The translations under genes and the position numbers were made by a program. The notes beneath the pieces are model-generated. The model was not told where the DNA came from. It saw only the letters and a program-made list of their open reading frames with translations, and ran no database searches. 64,000 bases of DNA from contig JACRGQ010000027.1 of NCBI GenBank assembly GCA_016217735.1, positions 1-64,000 of the forward strand. The letters are read 5' to 3'. Source of the DNA: Nitrospinota bacterium (lineage in GTDB: Bacteria; Nitrospinota_A; UBA7883; JACRGQ01). Of this stretch, positions 11,431 to 18,887 are shown piece by piece (within the stretch, counting starts at the first letter, position 1; each line of letters starts with the position of its first letter).

Positions 11431-11434
11431 CGCC

Positions 11435-12007
11435 ATGCGGATGGAACAACACGGCTTTACGCTGATCGAACTGGTAACGGTGATCGTCATCGTTGGCATC
11501 ATGGGGGGCTTGACCTTCGCATTTCTATCCAGCGCCGCGAATACCTGCCGCCTTGCCGCCAGCCAACAGGCGCTGCATGGCGAAGCGTGGGTGGCGGTGG
11601 AACGGATGGTACGCGAAATGCGATCGGCGGTACCTCCACCGGCTATCCCCCCCGCCCCGCCCCGCCTCACCCCCGTAACGCTCCCGATCCCCGGCGGCTC
11701 CGGCGGCACGCTAGCCTTTGACGACATACAAAAAAGCGACCCCGTAAAATGCGCGAAGTGCGTGGACAAATCGACAACCATCACCTACAGCCTCGCGGGG
11801 AACCAGTTGATGCGCACCGGTGATATTTCGGGCGCCCACCCCATAGCCTCCGGCGTCACTGCGTTCACGGCGCGCCACGATATTGACGGCGTGATATCGG
11901 TTCAGCTTACCTTGGCGGACGGCTCCGGCGCATTCACCCTTTCAGGCACGGCCATCCCTTTCATGAAGATAAATCCAAACTACACCCCGCGCGGAGCCGT
12001 GCAATGA
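11435..12007 (+). CDS. Minor pilin-like prepilin (PulJ/MshO-like)
   Basis: A 190-residue prepilin with a short leader (MRMEQHG), cleavage site G-FTLIELVTVIVIVGI and a globular domain that starts with an amphipathic helix (WVAVERMVREMRSA) seen in GspJ/PulJ and MshO proteins. A proline-rich linker and a CAKC pair follow. It starts 4 nt after the upstream stop and overlaps the next gene by ATGA. The Cys pair could form a disulfide in the periplasm. Confidence 0.8.
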   Translation: MRMEQHGFTLIELVTVIVIVGIMGGLTFAFLSSAANTCRLAASQQALHGEAWVAVERMVREMRSAVPPPAIPPAPPRLTPVTLPIPGGSGGTLAFDDIQKSDPVKCAKCVDKSTTITYSLAGNQLMRTGDISGAHPIASGVTAFTARHDIDGVISVQLTLADGSGAFTLSGTAIPFMKINPNYTPRGAVQ

Positions 12008-13125
12008 ACGCCGCACTCAATAATGCGCGGGGGATCACGCTGATAGCCGTCATCTTTCTGCTGGTTTTTCTGGGTGGACTCGGCATAGCCGTCTCGCGGC
12101 TGGCCCAAAATCAGGCGCTCACCGCCGACAGCGCATTGGCGGCGCAGGAAGCTTTCTACGGCGCATACGCCGGTGCCGAATGGGGGCTGCGCCAGCGGAT
12201 AGAGGCTCCCCTCAACACCCCATTCGCCACGCTCGCCGCCGATTTCACCGCGGGAGCCGCGATGCCGGGGGGTGTCTCTTTCACGACGGCTTACACGCGC
12301 GCGAACGATACGCTCACCGCGGCATCGACGGTGAGGGGCTGCACCCGCTCCCTGCAGGTAACCGGCTTCTGCTGCTCCGTGACAAACCTCTACGGATATG
12401 GATGGTGTTGCCCCGTAACCTGCGGCACCAGCAGTCCCCAAAACCTCTTTGCGTTGGCCGGAGGCGGCAACGGCATATTGGCCAATCAGCCGATCACTTT
12501 CGCGCCGCCGCAAGTGGCGAATGCGGCGGGAGCCGGGCTTGTTCTCGCCGGCGGCCAAACATACAGCGGAGTCGGCAACACCCTCCCCCCCGTTGGAACA
12601 GCCCCGGCATACATCAACATCACCGGCGATCTCACGCTGGGAGCCAACGCGCAAATGACGATCAACGGCCCCGCCGGGGGAAGCACGCTCACCGTCTATG
12701 TCGGCGGCAACATGACGCTCGGCGATGCCGCCGCAATCACCGTCAACGGCAATGTCCAGTTCGTGATAACCGGCTCGCTCACGATGCTCCCGAATAGCGG
12801 ACTGTTGCTCAATCCAAACGCTGAACTGCTGGTGCAAACCGGCGGCGGCGTAACGCTCGGCAACAATGCCGCGCTCAATAGCGGGCCTGGTAATGGCGGC
12901 GGCGCCGCCAACGCCCTCATCATGAGTGTGGGAAACGTCCAGATGGGATCGGGGGTTTTGTTCCAGGGCGGAATTTATGCGATGGGAAACGTCGCGGTTG
13001 GGCAAAACAATATAATCACCGGAGCGATTGCCGCCGGCGGCGCCATCACCGTTGGCGCAAATGCCACCGTTGCCCCCGGCCCGGCCACCGCCACACAGTC
13101 ACTTGCCGCCATCAGCCCCTGCTGA
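12004..13125 (+). CDS. PilX/MshP-like pilin-locus protein with repetitive beta-helix-like tail
   Basis: A 373-residue protein. The N-terminal RGITLIAVIFLLVFLGGLGI helix and following LTADSALAAQEAFYGAYAGAEWGL match PilX/GspK/MshP-type proteins, which lack the +5 Glu (here Val follows LIA). The middle has six Cys (TGFCCSV, GWCCPVTCG). From about residue 195 the sequence becomes a Gly/Asn/Ala-rich series of short turns (GDLTLGANAQ, GNMTLGDAAA, GSLTMLPNSG, GNVQMGSG, GNVAVGQNN) that looks like a right-handed beta helix. It could be an exposed adhesin-like domain. It is the last gene of the pilin operon. Confidence 0.72.
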   Translation: MNAALNNARGITLIAVIFLLVFLGGLGIAVSRLAQNQALTADSALAAQEAFYGAYAGAEWGLRQRIEAPLNTPFATLAADFTAGAAMPGGVSFTTAYTRANDTLTAASTVRGCTRSLQVTGFCCSVTNLYGYGWCCPVTCGTSSPQNLFALAGGGNGILANQPITFAPPQVANAAGAGLVLAGGQTYSGVGNTLPPVGTAPAYINITGDLTLGANAQMTINGPAGGSTLTVYVGGNMTLGDAAAITVNGNVQFVITGSLTMLPNSGLLLNPNAELLVQTGGGVTLGNNAALNSGPGNGGGAANALIMSVGNVQMGSGVLFQGGIYAMGNVAVGQNNIITGAIAAGGAITVGANATVAPGPATATQSLAAISPC

Positions 13126-13144
13126 GCGGCAACTCAACGCACAT

Positions 13145-13157
13145 GGCGGTGCCCGCC
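13145..13157. terminator. GC-rich hairpin between convergent pilin and nrdJ genes
   Basis: GGCGG TGC CCGCC forms a perfect 5-bp stem in the 58-nt gap between the pilin operon stop (13125) and the nrdJ stop (13184). Neither strand has a convincing T-tract directly after it, so it is only a candidate bidirectional terminator. Confidence 0.3.
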
Positions 13158-13183
13158 GCGCCGTGTGGCGTACCGCTAAAAAA

Positions 13184-15520
13184 TCAGCTGCACTTGCTGT
13201 AGCCGCAGCCGCGGCAGGTCATGCACCCTTCGGCGTATTCCAGCGAGCCGCCGCAGTCGGGACAGGCCCCGATGCTGATGGTGGCATCGGCGCCGCCCGC
13301 GCTGTTGCCGTTGCCGTGGCCGCCGTCGTACCCTTTCTTCGGGTTGGTGCCGGAAAAATCCTTGCGGACGAAGCGGCCCAAGGCCTTGCCGATGGCATCG
13401 GCGCAGGAAAGTATCTTGCCGCCGCCGCTTTCCCATGCCGGCTGGTGGCAGGAAACGCCGATGAGCTGCTTGTGCAGCTCGTTCGCGTCTATGCCGGAGC
13501 GCATGGCGAGCGACACGAGGCGGCCGATGGATTCCGTTTGCGACGCGGCGCAGCCGCCGGCCTTGCCGATCTGCACGAACATCTCGAAGGGATTCCCTTC
13601 TTCGTCCGCGTTGATGGTGACGTATATCTTGCCGCAGCCGGTGGTAAGCCGCTGCGTGCTGCCGGAAACCACCGCCGGACGCGGTTTCGGCTGGAGTTTT
13701 ACATGGATGGTCTGCATTTCCGGATCGGCGGATTTCGCGTCTTCCTTCTTCGTGCCGGTCTTGCCGGTGGAAAGCACCTGCCCCTCGCGCGAGCCGTCGC
13801 GGTAAATGGTCACCCCTTTGCAGCCGAGACTGTAGGAGAGCATATACGCCTCGCGCACGTCGGCCTCCGTCGCGCCATCATTGAAGTTCACGGTCTTGGA
13901 GACCGCGTTATCGGTGTGCTTCTGGAATGCGGCCTGCATCCGGATATGCCACTCCGGCGTGATCTCGTGCGAGGTGACGAACGCATCCCGCACATCCTGC
14001 GGCACTTCGGAGAGGCCGTGGAGCGACCCCTTGAGGGCGATGGTCTGCATCAGATCCTTCGAGTAGAAACCCCGCTCCTTCGCCACCTCTTCAAACAGCG
14101 GGTGGACTTCCACCAGCTTGTCGTTATCCATCACGGTGCGGATGTACGACACGGCGAAGAGCGGCTCGATGCCGGAACTGACCGCCGCGATGATGGAGAT
14201 GGTGCCGGTCGGCGCAATAGTCGTGGTGGTGGCGTTGCGCATCTTCGGCGAACCTTTCTTGTCCCAGGCGCTGCCGGGGAAATTGGGAAACGCGCCGCGT
14301 ATCTCGGCCAGCTTTTGCGAGGCCTTTTTTGATTCGGTATCGATGAACTGCATCACCTTTTCGCCCAGTTCGACCGCCTTTTGGCTGTTGTACGGCACAC
14401 CGAGCATGATCAGCATGTCGGCCCAACCCATGACGCCGAGGCCGATCTTCCGGTTGGCTTTGGTCATCTGCTCGATTTTCACGATCGGGTAACGGTTCAT
14501 GTCGATGACATTATCGAGGAAGTGGACCGCGCCGTGCGTGATCCGCTCCAGGCCGCGCCAGTCGATATCGCCGTCCTTCACGAACTTGGTGAGGTTAATG
14601 GAACCGAGGTTGCACGACTCGTACGGCAACAGCGGTTGCTCGCCGCAGGGGTTCGTGCTTTCCATCTGGCCGATGTGCGGCGTGGGATTGTCCTTGTTGA
14701 TCCGATCGATGAAAACGATGCCGGGGTCGCCGTTCAGCCAGGCGTACTTCACCATCTCGTCCATCACCTCTTTGGCGCGCAGTTTGCCGGCGGGCATCCT
14801 GCGGTACGGGTCGACCAAGCCGTATTCGCCGTCTTCCAAAAGCGCGTTCATGAATTCATCGGTGATGGCGACGGAGATGTTGAAGTTGGTAAACGAAACG
14901 TGATCCGCCTTGCACGCGATGAAGTCCATGATATCCGGATGGTCCACGCGGAGGATCCCCATGTTGGCTCCACGGCGGGTTCCCCCCTGCTTCACCGATT
15001 CGGTGGCGGCGTCGAACACTTTCATGAAGGAGACCGGGCCGGACGAGACGCCGCTGGTGCTTTTTACCCGGCTTCCCTTCGGGCGCAGGCGCGAAAAGCT
15101 GAAGCCGGTGCCGCCGCCACTCTTGTGGATCATCGCGGTGTCTTTCACCGTTTCAAAAATGGAGTCCATCGAGTCTTCGATCGGGAGCACGAAGCAGGCG
15201 GAAAGCTGCTGCAGTTCGCGGCCGGCGTTCATCAGCGTGGGGGAGTTCGGCATGAATTCCAGCTGCGCCATCATTTGGAAAAACTTTTCCTCAACCTCGG
15301 TAATGTCGATGTCCGGCTGATAAAAGGCATCCGCTTGGCAAACATTCCGGGCAACCCGGCGGAAAAGCTGCGAAGGGGATTCAATCACCTTCCCGTCTTC
15401 GTTCTTGGTCAGATAGCGCCGCTCAAGGACTTTTATCGCGTTTTCCGTCAACGCGGTTTTTTCGTCTTTCGCGATGGTTTTTGAATTTGCGCGGCCTTTG
15501 ATCGTCTTAGAATCCCCCAT
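13184..15520 (-). CDS. nrdJ: Class II (adenosylcobalamin-dependent) ribonucleoside-diphosphate reductase
   Basis: The 778-residue enzyme has the active-site region NPCGEQPLLPYESCNLGSIN, the PTGTISIIA loop, LGCKGVTIYRDGSREGQV, and the C-terminal TSCxxC-like region (GCAASQTE; SCHQPAWESGGG). It ends in a zinc-ribbon-like tail (CPDCGGSLEY, GCMTCRGCGYSKC) typical of the long NrdJ_Z form. It makes deoxyribonucleotides with a cobalamin radical, so it works with or without oxygen. Start ATG 15520 has GGGGGTGA at 7 nt. It is a single-gene unit under two NrdR boxes. No cobalamin riboswitch is evident. Confidence 0.95.
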   Translation of the reverse strand: MGDSKTIKGRANSKTIAKDEKTALTENAIKVLERRYLTKNEDGKVIESPSQLFRRVARNVCQADAFYQPDIDITEVEEKFFQMMAQLEFMPNSPTLMNAGRELQQLSACFVLPIEDSMDSIFETVKDTAMIHKSGGGTGFSFSRLRPKGSRVKSTSGVSSGPVSFMKVFDAATESVKQGGTRRGANMGILRVDHPDIMDFIACKADHVSFTNFNISVAITDEFMNALLEDGEYGLVDPYRRMPAGKLRAKEVMDEMVKYAWLNGDPGIVFIDRINKDNPTPHIGQMESTNPCGEQPLLPYESCNLGSINLTKFVKDGDIDWRGLERITHGAVHFLDNVIDMNRYPIVKIEQMTKANRKIGLGVMGWADMLIMLGVPYNSQKAVELGEKVMQFIDTESKKASQKLAEIRGAFPNFPGSAWDKKGSPKMRNATTTTIAPTGTISIIAAVSSGIEPLFAVSYIRTVMDNDKLVEVHPLFEEVAKERGFYSKDLMQTIALKGSLHGLSEVPQDVRDAFVTSHEITPEWHIRMQAAFQKHTDNAVSKTVNFNDGATEADVREAYMLSYSLGCKGVTIYRDGSREGQVLSTGKTGTKKEDAKSADPEMQTIHVKLQPKPRPAVVSGSTQRLTTGCGKIYVTINADEEGNPFEMFVQIGKAGGCAASQTESIGRLVSLAMRSGIDANELHKQLIGVSCHQPAWESGGGKILSCADAIGKALGRFVRKDFSGTNPKKGYDGGHGNGNSAGGADATISIGACPDCGGSLEYAEGCMTCRGCGYSKCS

Positions 15521-15581
15521 GGCAAGTCACCCCCAGAAACTTAAATTTAATCAAAACTTCAACCCCTGCCTGACAAACAAC

Positions 15582-15634
15582 AAACTATATGTAGTGTGTA
15601 AGTTATTTATAAACCCCATATGTTGTGTCGTCAA
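15582..15634 (-). promoter_or_regulatory. nrdJ promoter with two NrdR boxes
   Basis: On the minus strand -35 TTGACG (15634-15629) and -10 TATAAA (15611-15606) are 17 bp apart. One NrdR-box-like 16-mer (15613-15628, ACCCCATATGTTGTGT on +) fills the spacer. A second (15582-15597, AAACTATATGTAGTGT on +) lies just downstream of the -10. They match ACACwATATaTwGTGT at about 13 and 14 of 16 positions and are 31 bp apart start to start, three helical turns, the usual NrdR geometry. An NrdR gene is not in this window. Confidence 0.8.
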
Positions 15635-15848
15635 CTGAAAAAAGACGATTTGGGTGAACTTTGGGAAAAATGCCCCTTGAGTGTTAGATGAAAAGACGGG
15701 GATGTATGGACCAGCTAACTGTTTTAACGCTATATTTCAATAAGATATAGCATTTTAAGAAGAGAAACGTTATGCGTTTTTGCATAAATCATTTCATTTC
15801 TTTCAAATCTTTCAAATTCAGCAAATAATAATCTTAAAACGCATCCTG
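15635..15848. other. AT-rich intergenic region without a gene
   Basis: About 210 bp of clearly lower GC. It holds a 7-bp stem GCTATAT/ATATAGC and a small TTATGC/GCATAA stem, but no coding frame that I can support. It separates the nrdJ promoter from the end of the PEGA gene. Confidence 0.5.
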
Positions 15849-15874
15849 AAAAGGCTCATGGCGTTGCCTGAGCC
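15849..15874 (-). terminator. Rho-independent terminator overlapping the end of the PEGA gene
   Basis: On the minus strand GGCTCA-(10 nt)-TGAGCC is followed by TTTT. The 3' arm includes the TGA stop of the PEGA gene. On the plus strand the same stem is followed two bases later by eight T, so it could act in both directions. Confidence 0.6.
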
Positions 15875-16479
15875 TGTTTTTTTTCCACCATCAATGCGCT
15901 TACGCGCATCCCCTTATACGCGTTGAACTTGTGCTCCCACTCTTCATAGCCGGGATAGATAAGGCGCAAAGTGTGGTTTCCCTCCCTGATCGGCAACTCA
16001 AGCGGCGTACTGCCGGCGTAATAACCGTCCACCACCACTTCAGCGTTGGGCGGTGTGCTTTGAAACAGCACGTAGACCTGGCCGGGGGTTTTGGGTTTTT
16101 CCGTTTTGATAATTTTTTCGGGCGTCCGCTTTTCAGAAGCCGTCTTTTCCGCGGCAGGCCTGGGGAGCAGCACCATGGCTGGCTCGGGAGCCATGTGCGG
16201 CGCGTCCGCCTTGGCCTGCTTCTGGGCTTCGTTCCCCACCGGCTGCACCAGCGCCTCATTTTGGGATGCGGGCGGAGCGACTTTCCTCTTTGTTTTTTTC
16301 GCCGCCTTGGGAGCCGCCTTTTTCGGCGTTTTTTTGGCGGAAACTTTTTTGGCCGGCTTCGCCGGTTCCTTCATCTCGTCCGCCGGGGGCGAAACGACCG
16401 ACAGCACCTGGCCGTCGGCATACGCGATACCGCCCCAAACCAGCGCCGCCAACAAAACCGCACCGATTGTTTTAACCAT
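15856..16479 (-). CDS. PEGA-domain periplasmic protein
   Basis: A 207-residue protein with a signal peptide (MVKTIGAVLLAALVWGGIAYA), then about 110 residues of Lys/Ala/Pro-rich low complexity, and a C-terminal PEGA domain (about 135-200) with QVYVLFQSTPPNAEVVVDG, GSTPLELPI and REGNHTLRLIYPGYEEW. PEGA domains bind or scaffold at the cell surface; the Lys-rich linker may cross or bind peptidoglycan. It is the last gene of a leftward operon, 11 nt after the FlgO-like gene. Confidence 0.78.
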   Translation of the reverse strand: MVKTIGAVLLAALVWGGIAYADGQVLSVVSPPADEMKEPAKPAKKVSAKKTPKKAAPKAAKKTKRKVAPPASQNEALVQPVGNEAQKQAKADAPHMAPEPAMVLLPRPAAEKTASEKRTPEKIIKTEKPKTPGQVYVLFQSTPPNAEVVVDGYYAGSTPLELPIREGNHTLRLIYPGYEEWEHKFNAYKGMRVSALMVEKKQAQATP

Positions 16480-16490
16480 ACGTCATCCCC

Positions 16491-17042
16491 TTAAAACGGG
16501 GTAGTCCCCTGGATCAGGCTCTGTATTTCCTGGGTCATCGCCACTTCAAAGCTCACGGTGGAGATCACCGCCGGACTCTTGGTATCGATGAGGCGCGCGT
16601 TGATGATCACCGACTGCTCGGTGGCCACATAGGTGCCGGCCAGCACGGTGCGCGCGCTGGCGTTCCCGGCAAGCTCCGCCACGTCGCGGGTGAGAATCAT
16701 CTCCCCCACGTCCTTTTTCATGAAGAGGTCCTGTGCGCGGCGCACTTCCAGCACCTTGAATCCCTTTTTGCTCAATTCGTCGATCAGCCGTTCGGCCATC
16801 ATCCGCCCGAAGACGGATGTTTTATTGAGGTCGTTGAGGTCCACAAACGTCGTGACAATCACCGGCGCGGCCATGATGTCGCGTTTTTGGAGATTGCGGT
16901 GCAGCTCGGTGGCGATGTAGAGCGTGCCGAAACGGTCGTCACGTTCCGACGTCATGATGTTCTTGGGGGGCGGCATGCGCAACAGGCTGCACCCGGCGGC
17001 AAACAGCGCCAGCAGCGCCACGGCGATAAGTTTGGTTTTCAT
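16491..17042 (-). CDS. FlgO-family lipoprotein, single domain
   Basis: A 183-residue lipoprotein (lipobox LFAAGC at about 14-19) with one FlgO domain: VTTFVDLNDLNKTSVFGRMM, ERLIDELSKKGFKVLEVRR, GEMILTRDVAEL, VLAGTYVATEQSVIINARL and IDTKSPAVIS. FlgO of Vibrio is an outer-membrane lipoprotein linked to flagellar stability, but no flagellar genes are nearby here. The start overlaps the upstream gene's stop by ATGA. Confidence 0.82.
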   Translation of the reverse strand: MKTKLIAVALLALFAAGCSLLRMPPPKNIMTSERDDRFGTLYIATELHRNLQKRDIMAAPVIVTTFVDLNDLNKTSVFGRMMAERLIDELSKKGFKVLEVRRAQDLFMKKDVGEMILTRDVAELAGNASARTVLAGTYVATEQSVIINARLIDTKSPAVISTVSFEVAMTQEIQSLIQGTTPF

Positions 17043-18238
17043 TTGCGCACCACCTCTTCAACGTAATTGTTGGCGCCCACCCGTTCATACGGCTCCTCGA
17101 ACATCCGCTTCATGAATGGATCGTCGCGGCGGAGGTTCATCTGGAACAGCCCAACCGATACCACCCGGCGCGATTCCGGCAGCACCAACCGCGCATGGAC
17201 GATGACGGTATCGCCCGCCTTGGCGTAGGTTCCCAACACCACGGCATCGGCCGCGGCCCCCTCTTTCACTTCATCCGGCTCGCGGGACAGCGCATGCTCC
17301 CCCACGTTGGGCTGCGGCATCAGTTCCCGCGCGGTGCGCGTTTCCACAATGCTGAAGCCGCGGCGGGCCATCCGGTCCATCACCCCTTCGGTGAGGAACC
17401 GCCCGAACGTATTGGTGCGGTTCAGCTTGTCCACATCCACAAACGAGGCGACCGCCACGGTCTGCCCCGGTTTCCCGCGCGTCATGTTGCGGGCAATTTC
17501 ACGGGTAAGCCGGTCGATTTTCAGCGCGAGCATCTTGGGGGTGGAATCGGTTTCATCCACCGCCAGTTCGCGGATTTCCATCATGCTTTGCGGCGTCCCG
17601 CCCTCCGCTCCCGCCTCCTCTTCGCCGTGCATCAGCGCGGCGGTAAACGGATCGTCATCGGTGCGGAAATCGGAGGTGGCCACCGACACGATGCGCGAGG
17701 TGGCGGCATCCAGCAGGCGCGCCTGAACGGTGATCACGCTTCCCGCCGTTTCGTAAGTCCCCACCAGCACCGCATCGGGCTTGTAGGGGGCCGCCATCTC
17801 CTCCAGTTTTCGGGTAAGGGCGAATTCGCCGTTGTTATCCACAACGTTCACGTCCTTCCCCATCCGCAATTCGAAAACGCGGTATCCCATGGTATGAAGC
17901 GCATAGACCAGCCGCTCGGAAACCTGGCGGCCGAAACGGCTTCCCCCTTTGAGATGCCCCAGATCGACAAACGTGGTGACCACCACGGTGTGGGTGCCGG
18001 CATCATAGTTTTGCAGATAGCTTGAAAGCTGGCTGGCCAGCGATACCACTTTGGCATTGAAATTATCCGGGCTGAAACTTTGGGCGGCGGCCGCCGCGGT
18101 TGCGGCGGCTGTGGCGTTTTTTTGAACCGGCTCCTGCTTATCAGCCCCGCCGAACATCCCCTTGACCGACTGACAGCCGATGCCCAATACCAGCGCAATC
18201 ATGACAGCGGCGGCAATCTTCATATTCGCTATTTTCAT
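17039..18238 (-). CDS. Lipoprotein with two tandem FlgO domains
   Basis: A 399-residue lipoprotein (lipobox VLGIGC). Two FlgO domains are readable. The first has VTTFVDLGHLKGGSRFGRQV, RLVYALHTMGYRVFELR, GEFALTRKLEEM, VLVGTYETAGSVITVQARLL. The second has VASFVDVDKLNRTNTFGRFL, VMDRMARRGFSIVETR, GEHALSREPDEV, VLGTYAKAGDTVIVHARLV. Together with the next gene the locus holds three copies, which points to duplication. The ATG at 18238 has AGGG at 8 nt; longer frames upstream lack a proper site. Confidence 0.82.
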   Translation of the reverse strand: MKIANMKIAAAVMIALVLGIGCQSVKGMFGGADKQEPVQKNATAAATAAAAAQSFSPDNFNAKVVSLASQLSSYLQNYDAGTHTVVVTTFVDLGHLKGGSRFGRQVSERLVYALHTMGYRVFELRMGKDVNVVDNNGEFALTRKLEEMAAPYKPDAVLVGTYETAGSVITVQARLLDAATSRIVSVATSDFRTDDDPFTAALMHGEEEAGAEGGTPQSMMEIRELAVDETDSTPKMLALKIDRLTREIARNMTRGKPGQTVAVASFVDVDKLNRTNTFGRFLTEGVMDRMARRGFSIVETRTARELMPQPNVGEHALSREPDEVKEGAAADAVVLGTYAKAGDTVIVHARLVLPESRRVVSVGLFQMNLRRDDPFMKRMFEEPYERVGANNYVEEVVRK

Positions 18239-18355
18239 ATTTTCTGCCCTAATCATCCCTCTCGCACCCGCTGCATGCGGATTGCGCACATGTATATTTT
18301 CGGCAAACGGCGAAAATTACTTAAGTCTTTCTTTTTCAGATAAGCGGAAGTCAGT

Positions 18356-18408
18356 TCAGGTCTTGCTTTATAGATTTTACGGAAACAATGCTATAAAGCA
18401 AGACCTGA
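18356..18408. repeat. Perfect 18-bp palindromic hairpin
   Basis: TCAGGTCTTGCTTTATAG (18356-18373) and CTATAAAGCAAGACCTGA (18391-18408) are perfect inverted arms around a 17-nt loop. A related half, GGTCTTGCTTTGTAGCATT, occurs alone at 45653-45671. The element abuts the broken IS3 gene and could be a REP- or MITE-like repeat. Confidence 0.75.
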
Positions 18409-18410
18409 CA

Positions 18411-18656
18411 CTAATCCCCTTTCTCAGTTCCCCGACCTTCTTCATTGTACTGTTCCAGCCCCCGCTCCAACTGTTTTTCCCGCGCGGACGGCTTGGAACG
18501 CGGGGTTCCCTCGTGGATTTGCCGCTTCCAGCGGTCTACAAGGGATGAGGCAAGGTTATGCTCCCGGCAAGCCTGCGACGCTGTGATCTCTCCGCTGTCG
18601 ATCCGGGCGACGAGGTCTCGCTTAAACTCTTCGTCAAAATGCCGATACTTCTTCAT
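18411..18656 (-). pseudogene. IS3-family transposase OrfA remnant
   Basis: 81 codons: MKKYRHFDEEFKRDLVARI, an HTH segment (TASQACREHNLASSLVDRW) and REKQLERGLEQYNEE match the start of IS3-group OrfA proteins. After QYNEE the frame runs into unrelated residues, but a +1 shift restores VGELRK, the family continuation, so a frameshift is present. No OrfB follows; the element stops at the 18-bp palindrome. On its 5' side (18657-18715) the sequence TGTCCGATAATGGGGAGAAC, read leftward, has the look of the IS left end. Confidence 0.7.
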
Positions 18657-18830
18657 CTGTCCGACTCCTTACGGGGGTTCTCCCCATTATCGGACAGGTA
18701 CCCTAATTCAGCTCGGAACACGCTCCAATCCCAGGGGCGCAGTCCAATCCGCGCGGGGGCAAAAACCATGTTTTCGAGGCGGATATTTCTGCAACAATCC
18801 GGGACAAACGGCCTTGGGGCCGATGCGAGG

Positions 18831-18877
18831 AAGCTTTGATAATAATTTCTGGGCGCCGGTTCAAGACCGGCATGACA
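18831..18877 (+). repeat. Family A palindromic repeat, copy 1
   Basis: A 47-bp unit starting AAGCTTTGATAATAATTTCT and ending in CATGACA. Its stem is GCCGGT/ACCGGC around TCAAG (18855-18871). Five related copies occur at 28876, 44206 (minus), 44305, 45692 and 59882. Confidence 0.7.
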
Positions 18878-18887
18878 CGGAAAGCGG

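Noticed and set aside
15640-15850. Cobalamin riboswitch before nrdJ
   Set aside because: No B12 box or long structured leader; the leader of nrdJ is about 80 nt and control is better explained by NrdR boxes.
18695-18840. Second IS fragment or gene in 18715-18830
   Set aside because: Frames are short and no transposase motif is visible; only the repeat at 18831 can be named.
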